Source: Methylotenera sp. (lineage in GTDB: Bacteria; Pseudomonadota; Gammaproteobacteria; Burkholderiales; Methylophilaceae). From it: a stretch of 64,000 bases of DNA. The stretch lies in NCBI GenBank assembly GCA_020622105.1, contig JAHRYP010000003.1:63923-127922 (forward strand), given 5' to 3'. Below the pieces are notes generated by a model, which was given only the letters and a program-made list of their open reading frames with translations, was not told the DNA's origin and did not search any database. A program made the translations under genes and the position numbers. Numbering within the stretch: the first letter of the stretch is position 1; every line of letters begins with the position of its first letter. This document shows positions 20,973 to 30,168 of the stretch, one piece after another.

Positions 20973-22940
20973 ATGTCTTTGATTAAGAAATTGCATCAAT
21001 CAATCTGGCAGCTGTCGTCCAAGCTAGGTCCGTTTGCTCCATTTGTCGCGATGCTGATACTAGGGCTTATTTTGCTTTCTGCATCACGTATCGGCCTCGT
21101 CATCTGGAAGTTTGATCGTGTGGCGAATACCGGTAAATTGATCGAAATTCTGCTACAAGGTGTGCGCGTCGATATTATTCAACTTTTACTGATCGCTTTA
21201 ATCCCGCTATTACTGGCACCGATTCTCGCTACACAGCGATTATTCAAAATCTGGCAAAAATTCACCTATGTCTGGGTAGTGGCTGCCATAACATTATTAA
21301 TATTCTTGGAAGTATCCACACCAGGCTTTATTAACGAATACGATGTACGCCCCAACCGTATTTTTGTCGAATACCTCAAGTATCCGAATGAAGTGTTCAG
21401 CATGCTCTGGCGCGGATTCAAAATTGAGATTTTTTCCGTACTGATCTCCGCCATCTTTACCGCCTGGGCTGCACATCGCTACATGAAACCATGGCTTAGC
21501 ATGCAGCCAAGCTGGTCTAATAAAAAAATCTGGGTGATCTGGCCACTGATTTTTATACTCACCGCATTTGGCATCCGCTCATCACTGGGTCACCGCCCTG
21601 CAAACCCGGCTATGTTTGCCATTACAGCAGATAGCATGGTGAATAGTCTGGTTCTTAACTCTGGTTACTCAGTAGTTTATGCAACTTACAGCCTGCTTAA
21701 AGAAACAAAATCCAGTGATATTTACGGCAAAATGCCGCGCGAAGAAATACTGAAACTCACTGGCGCAAAAGATACCGATATTCCAACACTCACGACTTTA
21801 ACCCCTAGCCATAAACGCGAAAAACCGCTTAACCTCGTGATCATTCTGCAAGAGAGCCTGGGCGCTACCTTTGTAGAGTCGTTAGGCGGCGTTCCAGTCA
21901 CACCGAATATAGAGCGACTTAAAGAACAGGGTGTCTGGTTCGAGCAGCTTTATGCGACCGGTACTCGTTCAGTGCGCGGCATTGAAGCCGTAACGGCCGG
22001 TTTTGCGCCTACGCCTGCTGATAGCACAGTGAAGCTTTCAAAATCACAGAAAAACTTTTTCACGCTGGCGGCATTACTTGAAAAACGTGGTTACAACACT
22101 GAGTTTATTTACGGCGGAGAGTCGCATTTTGACAATATGCGCAGCTTTTTTACCGGCAATGGCTTCAACCATATCGTAGAACAGAAAGACTATAAAAGCC
22201 CGGTATTTGTGAGCAGCTGGGGCGTGTCAGATGAAGATTTGCTCAACAAAACCCATGAACAATTGCTTGCCCACCACAAAACAGGCAAGCCATTTTTCAC
22301 ACTGGCATTTTCATCCTCCAACCATGCGCCGTTTGAATTTCCGGATGGCCGAATTGAACTCTACGAACAGCCAAAGGGTACCGATAACAATGCGGTGAAA
22401 TACGCAGATTACGCGATCGGCGAATTCTTCAAAAAAGCACAGCAAAGCGAGTACTGGAAAGATACTGTATTCCTGATCGTCGCCGACCATGACATCCGCG
22501 TACGCGGAGTATCACTGGTGCCGGTCGAGCGCTTTCATATTCCAGGCTTGATTCTAGGAGCAGATATCAAACCCTTACGCTACAAAGGCATGGCCAGCCA
22601 GATTGATTTGCCAGTTACGCTTCTGTCGCTAATGGGCATCGAAGCGCAGCACCCGATGACAGGGCGTGATTTATCGAGCGTTGCGCCTGACAGTCTTGGC
22701 CGCGCCATGATGCAATATAACGCGAATTTCGGCTGGATGGAGGAAACCAAAGATGGCAATCAAGTTGTAGTGCTGCGTTCAGACAAAGCGCCTGCGCATG
22801 CCGTTTATGATACTAAATCCAAGCAGCTGAAAGAGGCTAGCCCGCCAGCCAATGCAAAAGAACTGGAACAGCGCGCACTTGCCAACGTGCTGCTGCCTGA
22901 CTTACTGTATAACGAACAGCGTTTCCGCCTGCCTCAATAG
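20973..22940 (+). CDS. LTA synthase family sulfatase (phosphoglycerol transferase-like)
   Basis: N-terminal TMs then NLVIILQESLGATFVESLGG...TPNIERL...YATGTRSVRGIEA; TVFLIVADHDIR. Confidence 0.85.
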   Translation: MSLIKKLHQSIWQLSSKLGPFAPFVAMLILGLILLSASRIGLVIWKFDRVANTGKLIEILLQGVRVDIIQLLLIALIPLLLAPILATQRLFKIWQKFTYVWVVAAITLLIFLEVSTPGFINEYDVRPNRIFVEYLKYPNEVFSMLWRGFKIEIFSVLISAIFTAWAAHRYMKPWLSMQPSWSNKKIWVIWPLIFILTAFGIRSSLGHRPANPAMFAITADSMVNSLVLNSGYSVVYATYSLLKETKSSDIYGKMPREEILKLTGAKDTDIPTLTTLTPSHKREKPLNLVIILQESLGATFVESLGGVPVTPNIERLKEQGVWFEQLYATGTRSVRGIEAVTAGFAPTPADSTVKLSKSQKNFFTLAALLEKRGYNTEFIYGGESHFDNMRSFFTGNGFNHIVEQKDYKSPVFVSSWGVSDEDLLNKTHEQLLAHHKTGKPFFTLAFSSSNHAPFEFPDGRIELYEQPKGTDNNAVKYADYAIGEFFKKAQQSEYWKDTVFLIVADHDIRVRGVSLVPVERFHIPGLILGADIKPLRYKGMASQIDLPVTLLSLMGIEAQHPMTGRDLSSVAPDSLGRAMMQYNANFGWMEETKDGNQVVVLRSDKAPAHAVYDTKSKQLKEASPPANAKELEQRALANVLLPDLLYNEQRFRLPQ

Positions 22941-22943
22941 TTT

Positions 22944-25208
22944 ATGAGCATGAACAAAAAGCAAGCAAGCATGCTGACCTGGCCAGTTATTTTTAAAGGC
23001 CTCGCTTATATTCTGAGCGGTAAACTTTATGTGAAGCGCGGCCATCTGCCAGCAGCCGAACACAAAGTGCCTGACGATTTCATCGGTATCTGTGTAGCAT
23101 CAGCGCAAGATGCAGCAATGGATGACTACGTCATCACTCAATTGCGACTGCTGAGTATCAATCAAGTACGCCTCGACTTCAGCTACGGCGACTTGGAAAG
23201 TTTTAATGCTCGCTTTCTGCAACGCCTGATTGATGAGCAGTTCCAGATCACACTGCATCTGGTGCAGCCTTTTGCCAACGCCAAAAATATGGGGATCGCA
23301 GCCGAACAGGTACTGTGGCAGGCCTTTGTGTGCGAAGTACTGGAGCGCTTTGGCGGCAAGATTGTACGTCTTGAAATCGGCACGACCATTAACAGAAAAC
23401 GCTGGGCGGGTTACAACATAAAAGGATTCTTTCAGGCTTGGGATATTGCCTATAAAGAGTGCAGACAGCGCGGCATTACGCTCGCTGGCCCTAACGTCAC
23501 CGACTTTGAGCCGATTTATAACATCGGCATACTGAGCATGCTCAAGGCCAGAAATCAGTTGCCGGATATACATACCGACAACCTATTCAGCGAGCGCGTT
23601 TCTGAGCCAGAACGCTTTGATCACCGCATTTTCAAGTACCGATGGGCAACCTGGTTCAAATATAACCTGATTAAAAAAGCACGTCTGCTTAAAAAAATCA
23701 GTACGGACTTTGGTATTCATCACTTTATTTCATCTGTCGCATTCTGGGCTATTTACCGCATAGAACGCATGCTGCCTGAGGGTGAACAGAAACAAGCCGA
23801 CTATGCTGCTCGTTACATGCTACTCAATGCTGCTTCCGGTGCACTTGATCAGGCATTCTGGGGAGCCATGATCTGCCATCGCGAGGGCCTGATTGACGAT
23901 GGCCTGACCGATGCCGAGTATCCGGTACTGGAACGTGTAACACACTATGCAAATGTAGATGGCAATCAAGAAAACTTCAGACTTCACCCCAGCTTTTATG
24001 CAATGAAAACAGTTGCAAACATGGTTCAAGGCGCTACTTACAAAGCCCCCATTGCAACGGCCAATGGTCTGGAGATTCACCATTTTCAAACTGCACAGCA
24101 CAATATTCATGCCGCATGGACTATCAATGGCAAAGTCGCTTTACTAGAAGATATCTACCACACCGCTGATCTGCAGCAGGCAGAAATCATCAACCGTGAC
24201 GGCGAACACCCTGCCGAAGCTACACATATTATTACTGAAAGCCCGATTTATCTGCGCTGGCCAATCAGCCAGACCGTGACTGTGAAGCCGAATGCTAGTC
24301 TTGCCAAAAATCTGGCAATACACGCACATATTGCAAACCTTAAATACTATCCGTTCAATCAAAATGACTGGTTCGGTTTGATACTGGCAAAAGATGCAGA
24401 TGAGGCGGTGTTACTGGCAGAGAAGCTTAATCCACAGAACTTAAGCAGCCCGGAAAAGAATAATGCCTTGCGCCATGCACGCAACGCCATCTGGGCCTTG
24501 CCTGATCCGCGTAATCCAGAGCGCAGAGTAACAGTAAAACAGCCGGTAAAGATGTATCCGCACAAGCAGTTTTTTGACCGCTTCAAGCCCAGCAAAGCCA
24601 AACGCAGCTGGAACGGCACAGCAGAATTATTGCGGCGCGGCATAGATTCGGCACAACCGGTCGCTTTCTTTGAGAAAAAAGGCGACACCACTCTCAAACA
24701 GAACTTCTACATCTGTGATTATGTGACAGCAGACTGCTCGGTTGGCGAGATGTTTGTGCATTTTGCAAAAGGTAATAATGATTTTCATATTGCTGCCAAA
24801 CACATCACTATCAGTGCAGAAGAGACTTATATACAGCTATCTCAGTACCTGTCGTTGATGCACCATCGCGGTACGTTCTTCCGGGATTTATCCGGCGGCA
24901 ACATACTGGTACAAGTGCAGGCTGACAAACAGCTGCATTTTTCGCTGATTGATACAGCACGTGCACGCTTCTATACCTATCCAGCACCGCTTAATCAGCG
25001 TATTTCTGACTTGGCACGTATTTGTAACAAGCTGCATTGGGCTGGCCGCGAGCGCTTTCTGGGCTTGTACCTCGCCACTATGCGCAGAAAAGTCAGCTAT
25101 AGAATCAAGCTGGCTTTCTATTTATACGACTTCAAAGTAGCCTTTAAACGTAAATACGGTCGTAAGGGCATCAAAAAGCTAATGAAAAGATTCAAAAGTA
25201 CAAACTGA
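22944..25208 (+). CDS. Two-part protein: GH-like (TIM-barrel-type) N-terminus plus InaA/WaaP-type kinase C-terminus
   Basis: LEIGTTINRKRWAGYNIKGFFQAWDIAYKECRQRGITLAGPNVTDFEP; C-terminal HHRGTFFRDLSGGNILV...SLIDTARARF; starts 4 nt after the upstream stop. Confidence 0.6.
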   Translation: MSMNKKQASMLTWPVIFKGLAYILSGKLYVKRGHLPAAEHKVPDDFIGICVASAQDAAMDDYVITQLRLLSINQVRLDFSYGDLESFNARFLQRLIDEQFQITLHLVQPFANAKNMGIAAEQVLWQAFVCEVLERFGGKIVRLEIGTTINRKRWAGYNIKGFFQAWDIAYKECRQRGITLAGPNVTDFEPIYNIGILSMLKARNQLPDIHTDNLFSERVSEPERFDHRIFKYRWATWFKYNLIKKARLLKKISTDFGIHHFISSVAFWAIYRIERMLPEGEQKQADYAARYMLLNAASGALDQAFWGAMICHREGLIDDGLTDAEYPVLERVTHYANVDGNQENFRLHPSFYAMKTVANMVQGATYKAPIATANGLEIHHFQTAQHNIHAAWTINGKVALLEDIYHTADLQQAEIINRDGEHPAEATHIITESPIYLRWPISQTVTVKPNASLAKNLAIHAHIANLKYYPFNQNDWFGLILAKDADEAVLLAEKLNPQNLSSPEKNNALRHARNAIWALPDPRNPERRVTVKQPVKMYPHKQFFDRFKPSKAKRSWNGTAELLRRGIDSAQPVAFFEKKGDTTLKQNFYICDYVTADCSVGEMFVHFAKGNNDFHIAAKHITISAEETYIQLSQYLSLMHHRGTFFRDLSGGNILVQVQADKQLHFSLIDTARARFYTYPAPLNQRISDLARICNKLHWAGRERFLGLYLATMRRKVSYRIKLAFYLYDFKVAFKRKYGRKGIKKLMKRFKSTN

Positions 25209-25378
25209 TTTAAAAGTAAAGCCCGAAAATCAAGCGCACGCGCTTCTCATGATTATCACTAGGGCGTTTTAATGACTCATGTCATGTTGCATTTTCAGCT
25301 TAGGCTTATGATGTGTTTCACGTAAGGCGAATGCTGTTAAGCACTAGCGGTACGAATTTATAAATAAGGAGAATTACT

Positions 25379-25450
25379 ATGTGGACAAAACCAGCTGCTA
25401 CTGAAATGCGTTTCGGTTTCGAAGTTACAATGTACGTAATGAACAAGTAA
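25379..25450 (+). CDS. pqqA: PQQ precursor peptide PqqA (copy 1), [23 protein letters not shown]
   Basis: 23-aa ORF after AAGGAGAATTACT RBS; E-x3-Y (EVTMY) crosslink motif of PqqA; terminator directly downstream. Confidence 0.93.
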   Translation: MWTKPAATEMRFGFEVTMYVMNK

Positions 25451-25474
25451 TTTGTTCCTACGTTTCATGTAAAA

Positions 25475-25497
25475 GGGTGCCTAGGCACCCTTTTTTA
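25475..25497 (+). terminator. Rho-independent terminator after pqqA copy 1
   Basis: GGGTGCCTAGGCACCC TTTTTTA. Confidence 0.9.
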
Positions 25498-25519
25498 TTT
25501 GCTGACGATCATACCGATG

Positions 25520-26821
25520 TTATTTCTTGACCTGGCCATTTCCATTACCAGCCCCGTTGCCGTTAAATACAAACTCTTTAGGTAAGAACACCCAGATCTT
25601 ACCCGTTTGCTTCATCGCTCCGGCTTTAGCGCCGGCGTCTGGCCCGGCACCCCAGAAGAAATCTGCACGAACGCCACCTTTGATTGCGCCGCCGGTATCC
25701 TGTGCCATCATCATGCGCTTAAGTGGCTTGCTGCTATTGGGTTCGGTGGTAGATAAAAACACCGGCGCACCCAGCGGTACAAATTTTGGATCAACCGCAA
25801 CGCTACGCTCACCCAGAATCGGTACCCCAAGCGCACCTAAGGGGCCAGGCAAACCAGCTGGCAGCTCCCTAAAAAACACATAACTTGGATTGTTATTCAG
25901 CAGTTCCCTGAGTTTTGTCAGATTATTGCGTGCCCAGTTTTTTATACCCTGCATCGAAGCCTGCGCCAGTGTCATTTCTCCGCGCTCTACCAATAAGCGG
26001 CCTATGGAATTGTATTGATGTCCATTCTGGTCAGCATAGCCGACATGCACCTGCTCGCCATTATCCAGCTGCACCAAGCCTGAGCCTTGAATCTGCAAGA
26101 AGAACACATCTATGATGTCGTCGATGTACATAAATTCACGACCTTTAAGCGGTGAAGCATCGGTTTCAATTTCTGCACGGTTGTAATATGGCACCAGCTT
26201 GTTGCCTACCAGCCTGCCGCGCACACGCTTGAACTTTAATTCCGGGAATACGCTGTCCAGCTCCACGGTAATCATGTCGTTAGGCGTTGCATATAAAGGG
26301 TTAGGATATTGCGCAGATTTGGTACGGCTGCCTTTAAGTATAGGCTGATAGTAGCCGGTGATCATGCCGCTGTCAGTACCATCCACATTTGTGGTTTTAT
26401 AAACAGAGAAGTACTGCTTGAAATAGGCCTGCACTGCCTCGGATGACGGCTTTTTAGCTGTCTGCTCATTCAGCTGGTTGGCTGCAGTACATACATTTTT
26501 CCAGACCGGCTTGTTGATTAAAGTAGAACAGCTTTGCATCCAGGCCGGCCACGCCTGACTTAAATTATCAAGCTGTATACCATCCACTTCATCCCACAGT
26601 GATGATTTTAACAGGCTGTATTCTGCAACTTTTGCATCAGGCAGTTTAGTCTCAACAGGCTTGCTGGTTTCAGGAATCTGTACCGGCGGCTTTTCCGCTG
26701 GGCAGTCACATACCACCTTTGGCGGTGCAGGTGGAATTACCGGTTTTACTGCCTTATTGGCACAACTGGTAGCCAATAAGCTTAGTAATATCAGCAATGT
26801 GGCCTGCGTAATTTTTTTCAT
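25520..26821 (-). CDS. mltA: Membrane-bound lytic murein transglycosylase A
   Basis: Lipoprotein signal LATSCAN; GMITGYYQPILKGSR; MMAQDTGGAIKGGVRADFFWG 3D domain. Confidence 0.95.
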   Translation of the reverse strand: MKKITQATLLILLSLLATSCANKAVKPVIPPAPPKVVCDCPAEKPPVQIPETSKPVETKLPDAKVAEYSLLKSSLWDEVDGIQLDNLSQAWPAWMQSCSTLINKPVWKNVCTAANQLNEQTAKKPSSEAVQAYFKQYFSVYKTTNVDGTDSGMITGYYQPILKGSRTKSAQYPNPLYATPNDMITVELDSVFPELKFKRVRGRLVGNKLVPYYNRAEIETDASPLKGREFMYIDDIIDVFFLQIQGSGLVQLDNGEQVHVGYADQNGHQYNSIGRLLVERGEMTLAQASMQGIKNWARNNLTKLRELLNNNPSYVFFRELPAGLPGPLGALGVPILGERSVAVDPKFVPLGAPVFLSTTEPNSSKPLKRMMMAQDTGGAIKGGVRADFFWGAGPDAGAKAGAMKQTGKIWVFLPKEFVFNGNGAGNGNGQVKK

Positions 26822-26862
26822 ATTTTTGTGAGTTTTCTTGGTCTCTGAACTAGGTGTCTGAA

Positions 26863-27252
26863 CTAATGCAAAACTCGCGGCATATTCAGTTGAAAATTCG
26901 GAATCACAGCATCAAACTTGGTGCCGTCTTCAGCCACCATCTGGTAGGTACCGTACATTTCACCCATCGGCGTGTTGATCACCGTACCGCTACTGTATGC
27001 ATAGTGCTCACCCGGATTAAGCAGCGGCTGCGCACCCACCACACCCAGCCCCTTTACCTCCTGCTGCTCACCATTAGCCTCGGCAATAATCCAATGCCGG
27101 CTGATTAATTGTGCCGCGATGTTGCCGGTATTGGTAATTGTGACATGGTATGCAAACGCATAACGGTTATGCTCAATATCAGACTGCTCCGGTAAGAAGG
27201 AAACCTCGACTTTTACTGAGCATTCATATTGATTAGCATTACTCATGATCAT
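26863..27252 (-). CDS. apaG: Co2+/Mg2+ efflux protein ApaG
   Basis: YAFAYHVTITNTGNIAAQLISRHWIIAEANG. Confidence 0.95.
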   Translation of the reverse strand: MIMSNANQYECSVKVEVSFLPEQSDIEHNRYAFAYHVTITNTGNIAAQLISRHWIIAEANGEQQEVKGLGVVGAQPLLNPGEHYAYSSGTVINTPMGEMYGTYQMVAEDGTKFDAVIPNFQLNMPRVLH

Positions 27253-27258
27253 TAATCA

Positions 27259-28041
27259 CTAACTAATCAAACCTGAAGTCGGCGAACTCGGGCTCGCAGA
27301 ATATAGTTTTTTAGGCATGCGTCCAGCCAGATAAGCTTCACGGCCTGCCTCAACCGCTTTTTTCATCGCGCCCGCCATTAAAACCGGATTACCCGCAGCA
27401 GCAATCGCCGTATTCATCAATATGCCCTGACAACCTAACTCCATCGCAATTGCCGCATCAGAAGCCGTGCCGACACCGGCATCCACCAGTACAGGCACTT
27501 TGGCGTTTTCAATAATGATCTGCAAGTTCCATGGATTCAAAATACCCATACCGGAACCGATCAGAGACGCCAGTGGCATCACTGCTACACAGCCGATTTC
27601 TTCCAGCTGTTTGGCGATGATCGGATCATCTGAGCAATACACCATGACATCGAAGCCATCTTTGACCAGTGTTTTAGCCGCAGCAAGCGTTTCCATCATG
27701 TTCGGGTATAAGGTGTTCGGGTCACCCAGCACTTCCAGTTTGACCAGTTTATGCCCATCGAGCAGTTCACGAGCCAAGCGTAAAGTACGCACCGCATCAT
27801 CAGCTGAATAGCAGCCAGCGGTATTTGGCAAATAGGTAAATTCTTCCGGCGGTAAAAAGTCCAGCAAAGAAGGCTCGCCGGCATTCTGTCCGATATTGGT
27901 ACGGCGAATCGCCACCGTGATGATTTCTGCGCCGCTGGCATCTATTGCTGCACGTGTTTCGGTAAAGTCTTTATATTTACCGGTACCTACCAGTAAACGC
28001 GAGTGATAGGTTTTATCTGCAATTTTTAATAAATCTGACAA
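27259..28041 (-). CDS. thiG: Thiazole synthase
   Basis: [44 protein letters not shown]. Confidence 0.96.
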   Translation of the reverse strand: MSDLLKIADKTYHSRLLVGTGKYKDFTETRAAIDASGAEIITVAIRRTNIGQNAGEPSLLDFLPPEEFTYLPNTAGCYSADDAVRTLRLARELLDGHKLVKLEVLGDPNTLYPNMMETLAAAKTLVKDGFDVMVYCSDDPIIAKQLEEIGCVAVMPLASLIGSGMGILNPWNLQIIIENAKVPVLVDAGVGTASDAAIAMELGCQGILMNTAIAAAGNPVLMAGAMKKAVEAGREAYLAGRMPKKLYSASPSSPTSGLIS

Positions 28042-28086
28042 TTCAAATTCCTTTGATTTACAACTGTAATGAATACTGGGGACTAT

Positions 28087-28290
28087 TTAACCACCACCAA
28101 CCGCACCAACGATCTCCAACTTATCGCCATCTGCTAACTGAGTAGCCTCGAACTGGCTGCGCGGAACGATTTCGCCGTTACGCTCTATCGCCAGACGCTT
28201 ACCAACCAACTCAAGGTGCTGAACAAGATCGGCCACAGAGAGATTTGCAGCTTCAAAACTACGGGGTTTGCCATTAATTGTGATTAACAT
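28087..28290 (-). CDS. thiS: Sulfur carrier protein ThiS
   Basis: ITINGKPRSF... EIVGAVGGG C-terminal GG; upstream of thiG. Confidence 0.95.
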   Translation of the reverse strand: MLITINGKPRSFEAANLSVADLVQHLELVGKRLAIERNGEIVPRSQFEATQLADGDKLEIVGAVGGG

Positions 28291-28536
28291 GGTTTGTATG
28301 TAATGAGTTAAGCCAAGAATGCATGCAATTCGACATCAAATCATAATATAGCGATGTCTAGTCGCAATGACATAGAAACAGATTTCAAAACAACATTTTA
28401 CGAAATTAACATGCTACTTAGCAAACCTTATATAGATTATTTAAGTGCACCTTTGCATATCAGCCAAAAAAGCACGTACCTCGTTGTACAATATCGAAAA
28501 TTTAGTTTATTTGAAACACAATCCGGAAAACTGATC

Positions 28537-29277
28537 ATGAACATTCAAAGCCACATTGCAGACCTCGATACACCAACCGGTGTAATGCGCACTTATATCC
28601 ACCGCCCGGTTGGCGATGGCAAATATCCGACCATTCTGTTTTACTCAGAGATTTTTCAGCAAACCGGCCCGATTGAACGTGCAGCAAAAATCATGGCTAG
28701 CCACGGCTATGCAGTACTGGTACCGGAAGTGTTCCATGAATTAAATCCAATCGGCACTGTACTTGGCTATGATGATGCAGGCCGCGACAAAGGCAATGCC
28801 GACAAATCTGCTAAAGACGTACAAGGCTACGACACCGATAATGCAGCCATGATTGCTTACACTAAAAAACAAGCCTGGTACAATGGCAATATCGGCGCCA
28901 TGGGCTTCTGTATCGGTGGCCATCTTGCATTCCGCGCAGCACTGCAACCGGAAATCAAAGGTACTGCCTGCTTCTACGCAACTGACCTGCACACACAAGT
29001 TATCCCAAACAAACCAGGCCAGCACAGCATGGAGCGTTTGCAAGACATTTCAGGCGAATTGCTCATGATCTGGGGCAAACAAGACCCGCACATTCCAGCA
29101 CCAGGCCGTGCAGAAGTGTATAAAAAACTCAGCGACGCCAACATGGTATTCACATGGCATGAATTCAACGCACAGCACGCATTCATGCGTGACGAAGGCG
29201 AACGCTACGACCCGCAGACTGCGATGATTGGCTACCAGCTGGCGTTGAACCTGTTCAGCAGAACGCTGCATCAGTAA
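28537..29277 (+). CDS. Dienelactone hydrolase family protein
   Basis: IGAMGFCIGGHLAF nucleophile elbow; internal ATG (MNIQSHIADLDTP) preferred over the 28354 track start. Confidence 0.88.
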   Translation: MNIQSHIADLDTPTGVMRTYIHRPVGDGKYPTILFYSEIFQQTGPIERAAKIMASHGYAVLVPEVFHELNPIGTVLGYDDAGRDKGNADKSAKDVQGYDTDNAAMIAYTKKQAWYNGNIGAMGFCIGGHLAFRAALQPEIKGTACFYATDLHTQVIPNKPGQHSMERLQDISGELLMIWGKQDPHIPAPGRAEVYKKLSDANMVFTWHEFNAQHAFMRDEGERYDPQTAMIGYQLALNLFSRTLHQ

Positions 29278-29301
29278 TTTAGTTACTTAATTAAACACAA
29301 C

Positions 29302-29337
29302 CCCGGATAAAGATTAAATCTTTATCCGGGTTTTTTT
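29302..29337 (+). terminator. Rho-independent terminator
   Basis: CCCGGATAAAGATT-a-AATCTTTATCCGGG TTTTTTT. Confidence 0.95.
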
Positions 29338-29341
29338 ATGC

Positions 29342-29580
29342 AGTAAGCCTTGCCAGTCATGTAGGGTAATGGAATGCTCGCCCACTTTCCCCTTCAGCCG
29401 CGCCGAGTAGCACAACGGGATGGGAGATTCCGACGAGGACTGTTTGAGCGATGCGAGTTCCGCAGTCGCCCATCTTGTTAAGCAACGCAGGAATAAGCGG
29501 ATGTGGGGTAGCCTTTTCTTTGGTTTCTTTCTTTTGGCTAAGCAAAAGAAAGAAACTCGCCCGACAGGCGAGACCAACAA
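29342..29580. repeat. Structured intergenic element with 14-bp hairpin and adjacent CTCGCC/GGCGAG hairpin
   Basis: GTTTCTTTCTTTTG-gctaag-CAAAAGAAAGAAAC (29523-29556), CTCGCC-cgaca-GGCGAG (29556-29572); only spurious-looking overlapping ORFs. Confidence 0.65.
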
Positions 29581-29590
29581 TCCAATTAAC

Positions 29591-29992
29591 CTAACGTCTA
29601 ATAGAAATCAACTGCTGTATATGAAACAGTGAAGGATTGCTACCCGGCAAAACCATTTCCAGCAACGTTCCAATGACTGCAATAATCAAAGCGGCAAGCA
29701 GTGCCGCCCATATCCCCGAAAGGTTAAAACCTTTCACTAAAGATGCAATCAGCATAATCAGCAAGGCATTAATAATCAGCAACACAATACCCAACACCCA
29801 GGATGCAGTAGATAAAGGTATTAAAGCCAGCGCAGGGCGCACAATAATATTGGTTGCACATAGCAGCAATGCAGATGCTAAAAGCGGCAATATGCCAGAA
29901 AATGATATGCCCTTGAGTGCACTGCTTGTGAGCCACAAGGCCAGCACCATCACAGCCCAGTGAATCAATAATGTTTGTACGTGAATCGTCAT
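29591..29992 (-). CDS. Phage holin superfamily IV-like 4-TM membrane protein
   Basis: Four hydrophobic segments (ATNIIVRPALALI, LLIINALLIMLIASLVKGF); start trimmed to MTIHVQ. Confidence 0.7.
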   Translation of the reverse strand: MTIHVQTLLIHWAVMVLALWLTSSALKGISFSGILPLLASALLLCATNIIVRPALALIPLSTASWVLGIVLLIINALLIMLIASLVKGFNLSGIWAALLAALIIAVIGTLLEMVLPGSNPSLFHIQQLISIRR

Positions 29993-30106
29993 GCTATACC
30001 TTAAGAAAATAAACCGGCTAGATTTTACACTGCTACTCTCATAAACCATACTGATAACATAGTTATTAATTAACTACATGCGGCAATAGGCTGACTACAT
30101 AAAATA

Positions 30107-30136
30107 AAAAAGGGCAGAATTTCTGCCCTTTTTTGT
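30107..30136. terminator. Rho-independent terminator (likely bidirectional)
   Basis: AAAAAAGGGCAGAATTTCTGCCCTTTTTT. Confidence 0.9.
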
Positions 30137-30168
30137 ACTACTTACAACCAACTATTTAAGCGATTAAC

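Noticed and set aside
28291-28536. Possible TPP riboswitch near thiS
   Set aside because: No CTGAGA / ACCTGA-type conserved TPP elements seen upstream of thiS on the minus strand.
29314-29632. ORFs of 62-88 aa around 29.3-29.6 kb (e.g. MLSQKKETKEKATPHP...)
   Set aside because: Low-complexity translations of the structured repeat element; likely non-coding.
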